Part shown: in pieces, positions 46,223 to 56,247 of the stretch | How the letters are laid out: the number at the start of each line of letters is the position of its first letter | How positions within the stretch are numbered: position 1 is the first letter of the stretch | From: Rouxiella badensis | Lineage (GTDB): Bacteria > Pseudomonadota > Gammaproteobacteria > Enterobacterales > Enterobacteriaceae | Direction of reading: 5' to 3' | DNA length: 64,000 nucleotides | NCBI RefSeq assembly: GCF_002093665.1 | Contig: NZ_MRWE01000013.1 | Coordinates: 57,766-121,765, forward strand | Made by a program: the position numbers and the translations under genes | Notes under the pieces: model-generated | What the model saw: the letters and a program-made list of their open reading frames with translations, nothing else | What the model was told of the DNA's origin: nothing | Database searches by the model: none

Positions 46223-47200
46223 TTAGTAATCGACGCCGTTCTCGGCGATATCCATCGCGAAGTAAGACAGGATGATGTCAGCACCGGCACGTTTGATTGC
46301 ACCCAGGGTCTCGCGCACCACTTTACGTTCGTCGATGGCACCGGCCTGTGCGGCAAACTTGATCATCGCGTACTCGCCGCTCACCTGATAGGCCGCCAGC
46401 GGCAGACGGGATGCGGCGCGAATGTCGCTGATCACATCCAGATAAGCCCCGGCAGGTTTCACCATCAGCGCATCGGCACCTTCCTGCTCATCCATCAAGG
46501 ATTCACGAATTGCTTCACGGCGGTTCATCGGGTTCATTTGATAGTTTTTACGATTACCCTGCAGCACACTGCCGCCCGCTTCACGGAATGGCCCGTACAG
46601 TGAGGAGGCAAACTTGGTCGAGTACGCCATGATGGAGGTATCGATAAAACCGACTTCATCGAGCGCACTGCGAATTGCCTGCACCTGACCGTCCATAGCA
46701 GCAGAAGGTGCAATGAAATCGGCACCGGCTGCGGCGGCAACCACGGCCTGACGGCCCAGATTTTTCAGCGTTGCATCGTTATCCACGCCGTGGTCGTGCA
46801 GCACGCCGCAGTGACCGTGGGAAGTATATTCGCAGAAACAGGTGTCGGACATGACGATCATTTCCGGCACGGTGTCTTTACAAATACGCGCCATACGCGC
46901 CACCAGGCCATTTTCATTCCAGGTGTCGCTGCCGGTCGCATCCATGTGATGCGAAATACCGAAAGTCATCACCGAACGAATACCGGCTTTGGCATAACGC
47001 TCAATTTCATAAGCCAGTTTTGACTCAGGAATACGCAGTACACCGGGCATGGTCTCGATTACCGCGTATTCGGAAGTCTCTTCTTCTACAAAGATTGGCA
47101 ATACAAGATCGTTAACGCTGAACTCGGTTTCCTGAAACAGCGCGCGCAAAGAATCAGACTGTCTTAAACGACGAGGGCGTAAATTAGGGAACTGTGACAT
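46223..47200 (-). CDS. hemB: HemB, delta-aminolevulinic acid dehydratase (porphobilinogen synthase)
   Basis: 325-residue enzyme that condenses two 5-aminolevulinate molecules into porphobilinogen in haem synthesis. Active-site lysines are K196 (AYSTKFASS) and K248 (LMVKPAG), and the zinc cysteines are C121, C123 and C131 ([15 protein letters not shown]), marking it as the Zn-dependent type. GGAG precedes the ATG. A core gene, with no sign of damage. Confidence 0.97.
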   Translation of the reverse strand: MSQFPNLRPRRLRQSDSLRALFQETEFSVNDLVLPIFVEEETSEYAVIETMPGVLRIPESKLAYEIERYAKAGIRSVMTFGISHHMDATGSDTWNENGLVARMARICKDTVPEMIVMSDTCFCEYTSHGHCGVLHDHGVDNDATLKNLGRQAVVAAAAGADFIAPSAAMDGQVQAIRSALDEVGFIDTSIMAYSTKFASSLYGPFREAGGSVLQGNRKNYQMNPMNRREAIRESLMDEQEGADALMVKPAGAYLDVISDIRAASRLPLAAYQVSGEYAMIKFAAQAGAIDERKVVRETLGAIKRAGADIILSYFAMDIAENGVDY

Positions 47201-47359
47201 GACTACTCCAGCAAAAAAGCGATTTCTAGACTCTCTGCGGCTATAAAAGCTCGCAAACGGTGTTGGTACAAGAAGTACCTACCAAAAATAACTGCGGAGT
47301 ATTTTATCTGAACTCAAAACGAATTATTTATCTTTACGTAGCAAGTTTATCAACAAATA

Positions 47360-49171
47360 TTACGTCAGCACCCAATGTCCCTCGCTGACCTGACGATAGT
47401 TGCGGGTTGAGGGCTGATAGCCAAGCGGCCGCACCGGGCTCTTCAGCTCGTCTGCCTTAATGTGGCGCTTAATGCCGCGCCGCGCGGGATCGGGTACCGG
47501 CACCGAGGCAATCAGCTTGCGGGTATAATCGTGCTGCGGATTATCAAAAATCGCGGCGCGCGGCCCAATTTCGACGATTTCCCCCAGATACATCACCGCC
47601 ACCCGATGGCTAACCCGCTCAACCACCGCCATGTCATGTGAAATAAACAGATAGGACAGATTCATGCTCTCCTGCAGGTCGAGCAGCAGATTGACCACCT
47701 GCGCCTTCACCGACACGTCTAGCGCCGAAACGGATTCGTCAGCAACAATCACCTTGGGATCCAACGTCAACGCACGCGCAATACAGATTCGCTGCCGCTG
47801 ACCGCCGGAAAACTCGTGCGGATAGCGGCGCATCATGTCCGGCGACAGCCCTACCTTGTCCATCAACGCGGCGGCCTTCTCAAGCGCCTCAGCCTTATTC
47901 GCCAGACGGTGTTGTAATATCGGCTCAATCAGCGCGTCACCAATTTTCATACGTGGATTCAGACTGGCGAAGGGATCCTGAAAGATCATCTGTATCCGCT
48001 GGCGCATGGCGCGCAGATCCGTTTTGCTCAGATTCATGACGTCGAAGCCATCAAAGTCGATCTGCCCGCCGTAAGGCTTCAGCAGTCGGGTGACGGCGCG
48101 GCCGGTGGTCGATTTCCCGCAGCCTGATTCACCCACCAGCGATAGCGTCTCACCCGCGAACAGGTCGAAGCTGATATTTTCCACCGCGTGCACCGCGCCA
48201 ACCGGTCGTCCCAAAATGCCGCCGCGCACCGGAAAACGTGCGCTAAGATTCTTGACCGATAGCAGCGGCGTTTGCCGGGCGTCAACCTGAATGGCACTTT
48301 CGCGCGGTTCGTTCGCCAGCCCAGTTTGCCTGTCTATCGTCGGGAAACGCAGCGGACGGCTGCGGCCGCGCATCGACCCCAAACGCGGGACCGCCGCCAG
48401 CAGCGCGCGGGTGTAGGGATGCTGTGGGTCACGGAACAAATCTGCCGTATCCCCGCTTTCAACCACTTCGCCGCGATACATCACCAGCGTACGATCGGCA
48501 ATTTCCGCGACCACGCCCATGTCGTGAGTAATGAACAGTACCGCCATGCCCTCTTCCTCTTGCAGCGTCTTGATGAGGTCAAGGATTTGGCCCTGAATAG
48601 TCACGTCGAGCGCGGTAGTAGGTTCGTCGGCTATCAGCAGCTTGGGCTTAAGCGCCAGCGCCATGGCAATCATAACCCGTTGACGCATACCGCCGGAAAA
48701 CTGATGGGGGTACTCGTCAAAGCGTGCGCTAGCGTTGGGAATTCTGACCTTTTCCAGCAGTCGCAGCGTCTCTTCGCGGGCGGCCTTGCTGCCCATGCCG
48801 CGATGCGTTTTCAGCGTTTCTGCAATCTGGCGGCCGAGGGTAAAGGTCGGGTTAAGCGAGGTCATCGGCTCCTGAAAAATCATTGCCACCTCGTTGCCAC
48901 GCACCTCGCGCATCTGCTTTTCAGAAAGCCCGAGCAGTCCGCGCTGGTTGAGAGTAACACTGCCTTCAATCTTGCTGGTTCGCGCCTTGAGCAGGCGCAT
49001 CACCGACAGCGAGGTGACGCTTTTCCCCGAGCCGGACTCCCCCACGATGGCCAGCGTTTCACCGGGATAGACTTCAAAAGATAAGTTGCGCACCACGGGC
49101 AGCCAGTCGTCGTCCCCCTGAAAGGAGGTGGTCAGGTTCTCTACCTTTAAAACCGGCTGCGCAGTGGCCAT
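47360..49171 (-). CDS. GsiA-like dual ATPase of a glutathione/oligopeptide ABC importer
   Basis: 603 residues with two complete nucleotide-binding domains. N-half: Walker A GESGSGKSV, signature FSGGMRQRVMIAMAL, Walker B LLIADEPTTALDVT. C-half: GESGCGKSTTGRA, FSGGQRQRICIARAL, VIVADESVSALDVS. The fused arrangement is that of GsiA. It pairs with the binding protein and permeases encoded divergently at 51975-55311. It begins 16 bases downstream of the M81 gene, so ATPase, peptidase and repressor form one arm of the cluster. Gly-Glu-specific function is not established; the ligand may be another peptide. Confidence 0.9.
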   Translation of the reverse strand: MATAQPVLKVENLTTSFQGDDDWLPVVRNLSFEVYPGETLAIVGESGSGKSVTSLSVMRLLKARTSKIEGSVTLNQRGLLGLSEKQMREVRGNEVAMIFQEPMTSLNPTFTLGRQIAETLKTHRGMGSKAAREETLRLLEKVRIPNASARFDEYPHQFSGGMRQRVMIAMALALKPKLLIADEPTTALDVTIQGQILDLIKTLQEEEGMAVLFITHDMGVVAEIADRTLVMYRGEVVESGDTADLFRDPQHPYTRALLAAVPRLGSMRGRSRPLRFPTIDRQTGLANEPRESAIQVDARQTPLLSVKNLSARFPVRGGILGRPVGAVHAVENISFDLFAGETLSLVGESGCGKSTTGRAVTRLLKPYGGQIDFDGFDVMNLSKTDLRAMRQRIQMIFQDPFASLNPRMKIGDALIEPILQHRLANKAEALEKAAALMDKVGLSPDMMRRYPHEFSGGQRQRICIARALTLDPKVIVADESVSALDVSVKAQVVNLLLDLQESMNLSYLFISHDMAVVERVSHRVAVMYLGEIVEIGPRAAIFDNPQHDYTRKLIASVPVPDPARRGIKRHIKADELKSPVRPLGYQPSTRNYRQVSEGHWVLT

Positions 49172-49187
49172 CTTTTTTATCCTTTAA

Positions 49188-50627
49188 TTAAAGAGAAGTT
49201 GAACGGGCAGAGACTTTGACTTCAGGGGTAAAGGTGAAATCTTTATCGAACGGAAAAGTCGGCACCGTTTTACGCTTTCGCGGCAGTCGCTCCACGAACT
49301 GATCGACCACGCCGTCGGAGAGCGCCATCAGATTAGGTCGCGCAATCGGCGCCAGCTCAGGAGACAGATAGCCGGATTTCACCACGACGACGTTGGCCTG
49401 CTGCGGGTCGAGGCCGAGCTGCGTAAAGTCGGCAATATAGTGATAAGGCCTGCGGCGAGCGGAGACCACCACGTCGATGCCGTTGACGTGCAGCACCGCC
49501 TGTCGTTCAGCCTGGTTCGGTGCATCTAGCAAACGCAGCACGGTAAATTCGGCGTGCACCTGCGGACTGGACGGATCGAGAGAGGCACCCACGGATAACG
49601 TTATCCGCGCGTCGACGCCCGCCTCGAAGGCGGCCTCGGTCGCAGGCTGGTCGGTAATACCGGCAACAATGACGCCCGTCGCGCCCTGTTTGAGTAACTC
49701 GGCCAGAAGGTCGGCGCGGTCGCCTACGCCACCGCCGGTGGGATTATCGCCAGAATCGGCCAGCACCACCGGGTGCGTCTGGCTGGCAATAGCGTCGCGC
49801 ACGCAGGCTTCTGGCATGTCCGTTTTGCAGCCAAAGACAAAGTCTTCACGCGCGTCCCAATACGCCTGCGCCAGTTTGATGGCCTCGCGTTCAAGCAGCG
49901 GGCGATCGGTACCGGTAAAAATAGCCGCCGCCGTGGCACGCGGCTCGTCGGCCCAAACGTAGCCGACCATCAGCGAGCTATCCCACACGCCCTCAATCTG
50001 GTCGAGCGCGGGCAGACAGGCATAGAGACTTTTCGCCGGTTCATCCTCGGTACTGGTCCGTTCGCCCGGCAGCACGACCGGGATCGGCACCCAAAGCAGG
50101 GTCGGCCTGACGCCGGTTTGCAGGCTCTTGACCAGCATGGAAATCGAACGGCGCATGGTCTCTTCGACGTCGATGTGCGGCGCGGTACGGTAGGTCGAAA
50201 ACAGGTCGATGGCGTCGATGATTTTCTGTGAAACGTTGCCGTGCAGGTCATAGCTGACGCTAATCGGAATATCAGGCCCGACGACCTCGCGCGCGGCGCT
50301 AATCCAGTCACCCTCGGCGTCTTCCATGCCCTCGACGTACATCGCACCGTGCATCGCCAGATAAACGCCGTCGTAGGGTTTGTGCGCCTCGAGCCCTGCC
50401 AGCATCTCCGCCTTGAACGCGTCGTAGGTGGCGCGGGATACCGGCCCTCCGGCGATGGCCCGGGCATGAACCGTGGGTAAAAAGGTCGCAGGATAGTCCT
50501 GCAGAAAGGCAAAATACGGTGCCGCCAGCAACGCATCGTTGCGCACCACGCGGAAATCTTTTTCTTCATTAAGAACAGGATTATAAGTGCTGCATTCGAT
50601 ATGAATACCGCCAACGGCTATACGCAT
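49188..50627 (-). CDS. M81-family metallopeptidase (MlrC-like)
   Basis: 479 residues. The N-terminus GGIHIECSTYNP, the metal-site region LAMHGAMYVEGMEDAEGDW, VSYDLHGNVS and DNPTGGGVGDRADLL match the MlrC family, named for the microcystin-degrading peptidase that cleaves linear small peptides. GAGG precedes the ATG. Lying between a peptide-importer ATPase and a ROK repressor, it is inferred to cleave the imported peptide in the cytoplasm. There is no evidence for microcystin as substrate. Confidence 0.86.
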   Translation of the reverse strand: MRIAVGGIHIECSTYNPVLNEEKDFRVVRNDALLAAPYFAFLQDYPATFLPTVHARAIAGGPVSRATYDAFKAEMLAGLEAHKPYDGVYLAMHGAMYVEGMEDAEGDWISAAREVVGPDIPISVSYDLHGNVSQKIIDAIDLFSTYRTAPHIDVEETMRRSISMLVKSLQTGVRPTLLWVPIPVVLPGERTSTEDEPAKSLYACLPALDQIEGVWDSSLMVGYVWADEPRATAAAIFTGTDRPLLEREAIKLAQAYWDAREDFVFGCKTDMPEACVRDAIASQTHPVVLADSGDNPTGGGVGDRADLLAELLKQGATGVIVAGITDQPATEAAFEAGVDARITLSVGASLDPSSPQVHAEFTVLRLLDAPNQAERQAVLHVNGIDVVVSARRRPYHYIADFTQLGLDPQQANVVVVKSGYLSPELAPIARPNLMALSDGVVDQFVERLPRKRKTVPTFPFDKDFTFTPEVKVSARSTSL

Positions 50628-50636
50628 CTTCTACCT

Positions 50637-51776
50637 CTACGGGTTGTCAGGGCCATCAAGAAAACGATGGGCCGCAATGCTTGCCGCTGCACGCACCCAG
50701 GTATCTTCATCGATGGGGAAAGTTCTCACCGGCGTCAATCCGGCAAAACCGGGCAATACGTTAGTTTCGATCGACTGCTGTACCACCGTGCCGAGCAGCC
50801 CGCCGAAGGCACCCGCCTGATGGGCAATGAGTATCAGGCTGGGGTCGAGAATCTGGATCAGCTGGGCGATAGCCAGTCCCAGCGCCGTGCCTGCACGGTG
50901 CAGGATGCGGATAGCCGCCGCCGAACCGCCGGACGCCAGCTGCTCCAGCTCCGCCAGACTGCTCAGGCCAAGATTTTCTTCGCGCGCCATCTCCATGATG
51001 GCATTCAGCGAGGCGATGGTGTCGAGACAGCCGCGCTTGCCGCAGCGGCACGGTGTCCCGTTTAGCTCCAGCGTGCAGTGGGCAATCTCCCCCGCGCCGC
51101 CGTGCAGACCTCGGTGCAGCCTGCCGGCAATAAAATGCGCGCTGCCAATGCCAGCGCCGTGGCTGACCAGCGTAAAGGTGTCGAGGTCTCGCGCTTGCCC
51201 AAAGCGTTTTTCACTGACCGCCAACGCCTTGGCGTCATTTTCGATAAACACCTCAAGGCCGGTAGCCGCCGCGACCAGACTTGCCAGCGGCACATCGCGC
51301 CAGCCCAACAGCGCCGATTGCACACAGGTTGACTGGTTTTCATCAATAAAACCGGAGAGCGTGACCCCCATGCCAATGAGTCTTGCGGCAGCGTCAGTGT
51401 GCCCTTCCAACAAGTCGGGTAACGCGTGGGCGATGTTCTGCGCCAGCGCCTCAGGCTCTCGAGAAAGCGTGAAACCGGCGCGGGCAATAATTTCACCTTG
51501 TAAATTAATTAGCGCCATCTGCGCCGGCGTTTGCAGCAGCGAAACGCCGATGAAATAAGCCCCTTCGGGCCGCAGCATCAGCCTGACGGATGGCCGCCCC
51601 TGCCCCGGCCCGTTAACGGTTTCTGACTCATGCAAATAGCCCGCGTCGATCATCTCCCTGACCACGCCACCTATGGCTGCCTTGCTCATGCCGCACACCT
51701 GCGCCAGTTCGGTACGGCTCAGCCCTGCGGCAGAGTTGATCGCCCCTAATATTTGCCGTTGTAGTGAACTCAGCAT
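50637..51776 (-). CDS. ROK-family transcriptional regulator (NagC/XylR type)
   Basis: 379 residues: an N-terminal winged helix (SRTELAQVCGMSKAAIGGVVREMIDAGYL, about 19-47) and a ROK sugar-kinase-like domain with the zinc motif CRCGKRGCLD and VSHGAGIGSAHF. Members bind a sugar or sugar phosphate and repress adjacent uptake genes. It is upstream of and co-directional with the M81 and ATPase genes and divergent from the binding-protein operon, so it probably controls both arms. Confidence 0.88.
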   Translation of the reverse strand: MLSSLQRQILGAINSAAGLSRTELAQVCGMSKAAIGGVVREMIDAGYLHESETVNGPGQGRPSVRLMLRPEGAYFIGVSLLQTPAQMALINLQGEIIARAGFTLSREPEALAQNIAHALPDLLEGHTDAAARLIGMGVTLSGFIDENQSTCVQSALLGWRDVPLASLVAAATGLEVFIENDAKALAVSEKRFGQARDLDTFTLVSHGAGIGSAHFIAGRLHRGLHGGAGEIAHCTLELNGTPCRCGKRGCLDTIASLNAIMEMAREENLGLSSLAELEQLASGGSAAAIRILHRAGTALGLAIAQLIQILDPSLILIAHQAGAFGGLLGTVVQQSIETNVLPGFAGLTPVRTFPIDEDTWVRAAASIAAHRFLDGPDNP

Positions 51777-51886
51777 TCCGTTTTCGCGCTCTCATTTTTG
51801 GCTAATCTGCCTTGACATTAAACTTATAAAATGAATATATCAATGCCAATTAGTTCACAAAATTTACTAAATAATGAAACATAAGC

Positions 51887-51900
51887 ATTTCATATGAAAT
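51887..51900. promoter_or_regulatory. Perfect ATTTCAT-ATGAAAT palindrome between the two arms
   Basis: A 14-base perfect palindrome in the AT-rich divergent region, 111 bases from the ROK regulator start and 75 from the binding-protein start. NagC-type operators are AT-rich dyads, so this is a plausible operator for the ROK repressor. Confidence 0.45.
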
Positions 51901-51974
51901 AAATACCCAGAGATTGTAGAAAATGCCACAAAGGCAATTTTCGCCATCACCGCAACATTGGCAGAGGAAAATCT

Positions 51975-53516
51975 ATGAAAGGTTTCAGAACCATCGGCTG
52001 TCCGGGACGTTTAACGTTGCTTGGCTGTGCGCTGCTCGGCGCACTGGCTTCCCCCGCGTACTCAGCCACGTTGACGGTGATGCAAAACGAGGCGCCGCGC
52101 AGCATGGATCCGGGCAACCAGACCGCAACCTTCACGGCCACGGTGTTGGATCCGATGTACGAAGGGCTGCTGAAAATGTCGCCCGCGCTGAAGCTCGAAC
52201 CGGCGCTCGCGACCTCGTGGAGCAGCGACGCCAGTGGGCTGGTATGGACCTTTACGCTGCGCAGCGGCGTAACGTTTCACGACGGCACGCCGTTTAACGC
52301 CGACGCAGTCGTCTCCAACTTTGCCCGCCATCTGGACGTGAAACGCGGTCTGGCGGCTAGCGGTCGTCTGCGCACCTTTATCGACAGCGTCACCAAGGTC
52401 GATGACCGCACGGTGGTGTTCAAACTGAAGAAACCCTACCCGGCGTTTCTGAATCTGCTGACCACGGGAGCTTGCCTGATGGTCAGCCCGACCGCCGACA
52501 AGGCCGGCACACTGGACAGCAAAGCGGTAGGCACCGGCCCCTACAAGATGGTGCAGTACAAGACCGGTGAATACGTGCTGGAAGAGAAAAATCCGGGCTA
52601 CTGGGGCAAGTCAGACGGCCCCGAAGACATCAAATGGACCTGGAGTTCGGAGTCTTCGGTCATGAATATGGCGCTGCAGGCGGGTGAAGCCGACGTTATC
52701 AATCCCGTTCCGCCGCAGTTCGCCCGCATGCTGAAAAACAACCCTAAATTCGTATTGCATGAAAGCCCAGGGGCGTCAGTGTTCTGGGTCGCGCTGAATA
52801 CCCAGTTAAAACCGCTGGACGACGTGCGCGTCCGCCAGGCGCTTAACTTCGCGACCGACCGCGATGGGCTGGTGCGCGCCATCATGTCTGGTTTCGCCAC
52901 ACCGGCCAACTCCCCGCTGGCACCCATCACTCCCGGTTATGACAAATCGCTTAACCCTTACCCACTGAATATCGAGAAAGCCAAGGCACTGCTAAAAGAG
53001 GCCGGGTATGCCAACGGTTTCTCAATGTCTATCGCCGTACAGGGCGCAGACGCGCGTATTGGTCAGGTACTGCAAAGCATGTGGGCCAAAATTGGCGTGA
53101 AGCTTGACGTGCGTCAAATGGAAAGCGGCGTCTGGACCAAAGCCGCTTTCGCCGATCCGGCCGGTAAAAAAGCCGACGGCACCGGCGCTATTCTGGCCTC
53201 CTGGTCTTCCGGCGTCAGCGGGGCCGACTTGCAGCTACGACCGCTTTATTACTCGGGCAGCTTTGCGCCAACCGGGGCCAACCTCGGGTTCTTCAGCGAT
53301 GCCAAACTCGACAAGCTGCTTGATACCGCGGCCTCTACGCTGGACGAAAACGCCCGCAATCAGCTCTACGTGCAGGCCCAGCAGGAGATTAACCTACAGG
53401 CGCCTCAGGTGCTGCTGTATTACCAGAACGATCTTTATGCCACCGGGGCCAACATCTCCAACGTCTGGATGATCCCCGGTGGAAACGTGATAGTCAAAGA
53501 CGCCCATAAACAGTAG
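51975..53516 (+). CDS. Oligopeptide/glutathione-type ABC solute-binding protein (family 5)
   Basis: 513-residue periplasmic protein. A signal peptide of about 31 residues ends PAYSA. The family 5 patterns are present: PRSMDPGNQTAT, YEGLL, LATSW, WTFTLRSGVTFHDGTPFNADAVVSNFAR (about 90-120) and VGTGPYKMVQY. It resembles GsiB and other dipeptide/glutathione binding proteins. GAGGAAAA precedes the ATG. It is the first gene of the divergent arm and delivers ligand to the two permeases that follow. Confidence 0.9.
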   Translation: MKGFRTIGCPGRLTLLGCALLGALASPAYSATLTVMQNEAPRSMDPGNQTATFTATVLDPMYEGLLKMSPALKLEPALATSWSSDASGLVWTFTLRSGVTFHDGTPFNADAVVSNFARHLDVKRGLAASGRLRTFIDSVTKVDDRTVVFKLKKPYPAFLNLLTTGACLMVSPTADKAGTLDSKAVGTGPYKMVQYKTGEYVLEEKNPGYWGKSDGPEDIKWTWSSESSVMNMALQAGEADVINPVPPQFARMLKNNPKFVLHESPGASVFWVALNTQLKPLDDVRVRQALNFATDRDGLVRAIMSGFATPANSPLAPITPGYDKSLNPYPLNIEKAKALLKEAGYANGFSMSIAVQGADARIGQVLQSMWAKIGVKLDVRQMESGVWTKAAFADPAGKKADGTGAILASWSSGVSGADLQLRPLYYSGSFAPTGANLGFFSDAKLDKLLDTAASTLDENARNQLYVQAQQEINLQAPQVLLYYQNDLYATGANISNVWMIPGGNVIVKDAHKQ

Positions 53517-53524
53517 GAAGCGGC

Positions 53525-54445
53525 ATGAAAGCCTATCTAGCCAAAAAACTGCTGGCCTTTCCGGTCATCCTGATTGGCGTATCGCTGCTGATTTTTGTGT
53601 CGATCCGCGCACTGCCGGGGGATCCGGCGCGCATGATGGCTGGCCCCGAGGCGACGCAGGAGGCCGTCGATCATATGCGTACGCGCCTTGGACTGGACCT
53701 GCCGCTGGTCACCCAGTATGCGCATTTCGCCCGCGACGTGCTGCACGGCAATCTCGGGCTTTCGCTCCAGTCGCAGCAGCCGGTCACCCAGGAGATTGGC
53801 GAGCGGCTGCCCTACACGCTGGCGCTGGCGGTGCTGGCCTATTTTCTGGCGATTGTGATTGGGGTTCCGGCGGGCATGATGGGGGCGATTTACCGCAACC
53901 GCTGGCCCGATTATGGCGTGATGCTGTTGGCTATTGCGGGTGCGTCGGTGGCGAACTTCTGGCTGGGGCTGATGGCGATGAACACCTTCTCGGTGGAGCT
54001 CGGCTGGCTGCCGCTGCTCGGTGCATCGTCATGGAAAAGCTACATTCTGCCGTCGGTCACGCTGGCGGTTTTGCCGATGGCGGTGATGGCAAGGATGACC
54101 CGTTCGAGCATGCTCGACGTGCTTTCCGAGGACTATATCCGCACCGCGCGGGCCAAAGGGCTGTCGGCGATGAGCATCTACTGTAGCCATGCGTTTCGCA
54201 ATGCGCTTATCCCGATTGTCACCATTGTGGCGCTGAACTTCGGCAGCCTGGTCGGTGGCGCGGTGGTCACCGAGTCGGTATTCAACTGGCCGGGCATTGG
54301 CCGACTGTTGGTCGACTCCGTGCGCTATCGCGATTATCCGGTCATTCAGGGCGTCGCGCTGGTCGCGGTCTGCGGCGTGGTTATCATGAACCTGCTCGGT
54401 GAACTGCTGATAGCCCTGCTCAACCCGAAAATAAGGTTTGAATGA
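53525..54445 (+). CDS. Oligopeptide/glutathione-type ABC permease 1 (GsiC-like)
   Basis: 306-residue inner-membrane subunit of the DppB/GsiC family, with the characteristic N-terminal ALPGDPARMMAGPEATQE loop and EAA-type motif IRTARAKGLSAMSIYCSHAFRNALIP near 225. It starts 8 bases after the binding-protein stop, with AGGAAG upstream. Confidence 0.93.
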   Translation: MKAYLAKKLLAFPVILIGVSLLIFVSIRALPGDPARMMAGPEATQEAVDHMRTRLGLDLPLVTQYAHFARDVLHGNLGLSLQSQQPVTQEIGERLPYTLALAVLAYFLAIVIGVPAGMMGAIYRNRWPDYGVMLLAIAGASVANFWLGLMAMNTFSVELGWLPLLGASSWKSYILPSVTLAVLPMAVMARMTRSSMLDVLSEDYIRTARAKGLSAMSIYCSHAFRNALIPIVTIVALNFGSLVGGAVVTESVFNWPGIGRLLVDSVRYRDYPVIQGVALVAVCGVVIMNLLGELLIALLNPKIRFE

Positions 54446-55311
54446 TGAGCACCCTAACCGCACTCTCTGCGCGCAAAAAGAGCCGAACTGCCCAGGTGTT
54501 TCGCTGGTTATGGCGTCATGCTGGCATCACCTTTGGCGGCGCAATCATTGCCGCTATCGTCATCGCCGGACTGCTTGCACCCTGGATAACCGGCCACGAC
54601 CCCTACACTCAGGATCTGCTCAATACCCTGCTTTCCCCCTCGGCTGACCATCTGTTCGGCACCGACGACTATGGACGCGACATCTTCGCCCGGGTGATTT
54701 ACGGCGCGCGTATCTCGATTGTCGAGGTGGTGCTGAGCGTGGGGCTGGCGATGCTGATTGGCATCCCGCTCGGCGTCATTTCGGGGATGGCCGGTCGCTA
54801 CATTGACCTGGTAATTATGTGGGTGATGGACATGCTGTTTGCGTTTCCCGGTATCGTTCTGGCGATTCTGGTGGTCAGCATTCTGGGCGGCGGTCTGATT
54901 AATCTGCTGATCGCTATTTCTTTGTTTGCCATTCCGGTTTATGCACGGCTAAGCCGTAACCTGACGCTCGGCCTCAAGCGCATGGAATACGTAGAGGCAG
55001 CGCAGGCGCTGGGCCTGTCGTGGTATCGCATCGTGGTGCACTACATTTTGCGCAATGCCGTTGGGCCTATCATCGTGCAGTCGACGCTGACCGCCGGAAC
55101 CGTCATTCTCGCCGCCGCCAGCCTGTCATTTCTCGGCCTCGGCGTGCAGCCGCCCATGCCTGAATGGGGTACAATGATGAGTGATGGTCGAAACTTTCTC
55201 GGCATTAATATCTATCTCTCGCTGTTCCCGGGTCTGGCAATCATGCTGACCGTGCTCGGTTTTAACGTACTGGGCGATGGGCTGCGCGACTTACTGGACA
55301 AGCGTTCATGA
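54442..55311 (+). CDS. Oligopeptide/glutathione-type ABC permease 2 (GsiD-like)
   Basis: 289-residue inner-membrane subunit of the DppC/GsiD family. HLFGTDDYGRDIFARVIYGARISI, the EAA motif YVEAAQALGLSWYRIVVHYILRNA and SFLGLGVQPPMPEWG are intact. It overlaps the upstream permease and the downstream kinase by four bases each, so the arm is tightly coupled. Confidence 0.93.
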   Translation: MMSTLTALSARKKSRTAQVFRWLWRHAGITFGGAIIAAIVIAGLLAPWITGHDPYTQDLLNTLLSPSADHLFGTDDYGRDIFARVIYGARISIVEVVLSVGLAMLIGIPLGVISGMAGRYIDLVIMWVMDMLFAFPGIVLAILVVSILGGGLINLLIAISLFAIPVYARLSRNLTLGLKRMEYVEAAQALGLSWYRIVVHYILRNAVGPIIVQSTLTAGTVILAAASLSFLGLGVQPPMPEWGTMMSDGRNFLGINIYLSLFPGLAIMLTVLGFNVLGDGLRDLLDKRS

Positions 55312-56246
55312 TGGTAAACACAGGCACTGCGGTTTTTTGTGCCGATATCGGCGGTTCATTTATCAAATTTGGCCTCTCCCGCCAGCAGGGCGAGGTTACC
55401 GTATTAGCGAAGGTCGCCACCCCAACCCAGTCCTGGGACGAGTTTGTGCTGGCGATGCAGATGCTGCTGAACGAGCACGGCGCAGAGGTTGCTGCGGATG
55501 CCCCGTTGGCCATCTCGACTGCCGGACTGGTTTCGCCACAGTCCGGTGAGGTAATGGCGACCAATATTCCGAGCTTTGCCGGGCACAATCTTGCCGCCGA
55601 ACTCACGCAAATACTCAAACGCAAAGTCAGCGTGGCGAATGACGCCGACTGCTTTGCGCTGGCCGAGGCGCACGTCGGCGAAGGTCTGGGACTGCCGATT
55701 GTAGTCGGCATTATTCTCGGCACCGGCGTCGGCGGCGGGCTGGTATTTAACGGACAACTGGTGCGCGGCCACGGCGGCGTCACCGGTGAATGGGGTCATG
55801 GGGCGATTACCCGCACCGAGCTGCTGCTGGACAACAAATTGGTCAGAGTGCCTCGTCTGCTTTGCGGTTGCGGTCAGAGCGGATGCCTTGACATGCTCGG
55901 CGGCGCCCGTGGCATCGAGCGCCTGCATTTCGAGCTGCACCAGCAAACGCTGACCAGTCATCAGATTATCGAGGGCTGGCAGGCGGGAAGCTTTCAGGCG
56001 GTGCAGACCCTCAACGCATGGCTGGCGCTGGTAAGCGAACCTCTTACCCTGATGGTCAACATTCTCGGGGCAACCCGCGTGGTGGTCGGCGGCGGACTTG
56101 CCAGCGTCATCCCGCTGATTGCCGCGCTCGACCAGCGAGTGCGTGAGTCTACGCTGCACAAGTATCCGCAGCCGCTGGTGGTCCCCGGAAAATTCGTGAA
56201 TCAGGGCGGGCTGGTCGGTGCCTCGGTTTTAGGCCGCCAGCGCTGA
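55308..56246 (+). CDS. ROK-family sugar kinase
   Basis: 312 residues. The ATP-binding DIGGSFIKFGL (about 11-21), NDADCFALAEA, GTGVGGGLVFNG, EWGH and the zinc motif CGCGQSGCLD show an active ROK kinase; there is no DNA-binding domain. The ATG overlaps the permease stop (ATGA). A sugar kinase coupled to a peptide-type importer implies that the imported ligand carries, or releases, a sugar such as an amino sugar. The specific sugar is not predictable. Confidence 0.88.
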   Translation: MMVNTGTAVFCADIGGSFIKFGLSRQQGEVTVLAKVATPTQSWDEFVLAMQMLLNEHGAEVAADAPLAISTAGLVSPQSGEVMATNIPSFAGHNLAAELTQILKRKVSVANDADCFALAEAHVGEGLGLPIVVGIILGTGVGGGLVFNGQLVRGHGGVTGEWGHGAITRTELLLDNKLVRVPRLLCGCGQSGCLDMLGGARGIERLHFELHQQTLTSHQIIEGWQAGSFQAVQTLNAWLALVSEPLTLMVNILGATRVVVGGGLASVIPLIAALDQRVRESTLHKYPQPLVVPGKFVNQGGLVGASVLGRQR

Positions 56247-56247
56247 G

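Noticed and set aside
50637..51558. Long reading frames on the plus strand opposite the ROK regulator and M81 genes
   Set aside because: They are antisense shadows in GC-rich coding sequence; the sense frames carry full family motifs.
47360..55311. Calling the importer gsiABCD (glutathione)
   Set aside because: Genes are GsiABCD-like, but the split arms, the ROK genes and the M81 peptidase argue for a different ligand, so no symbols were assigned.
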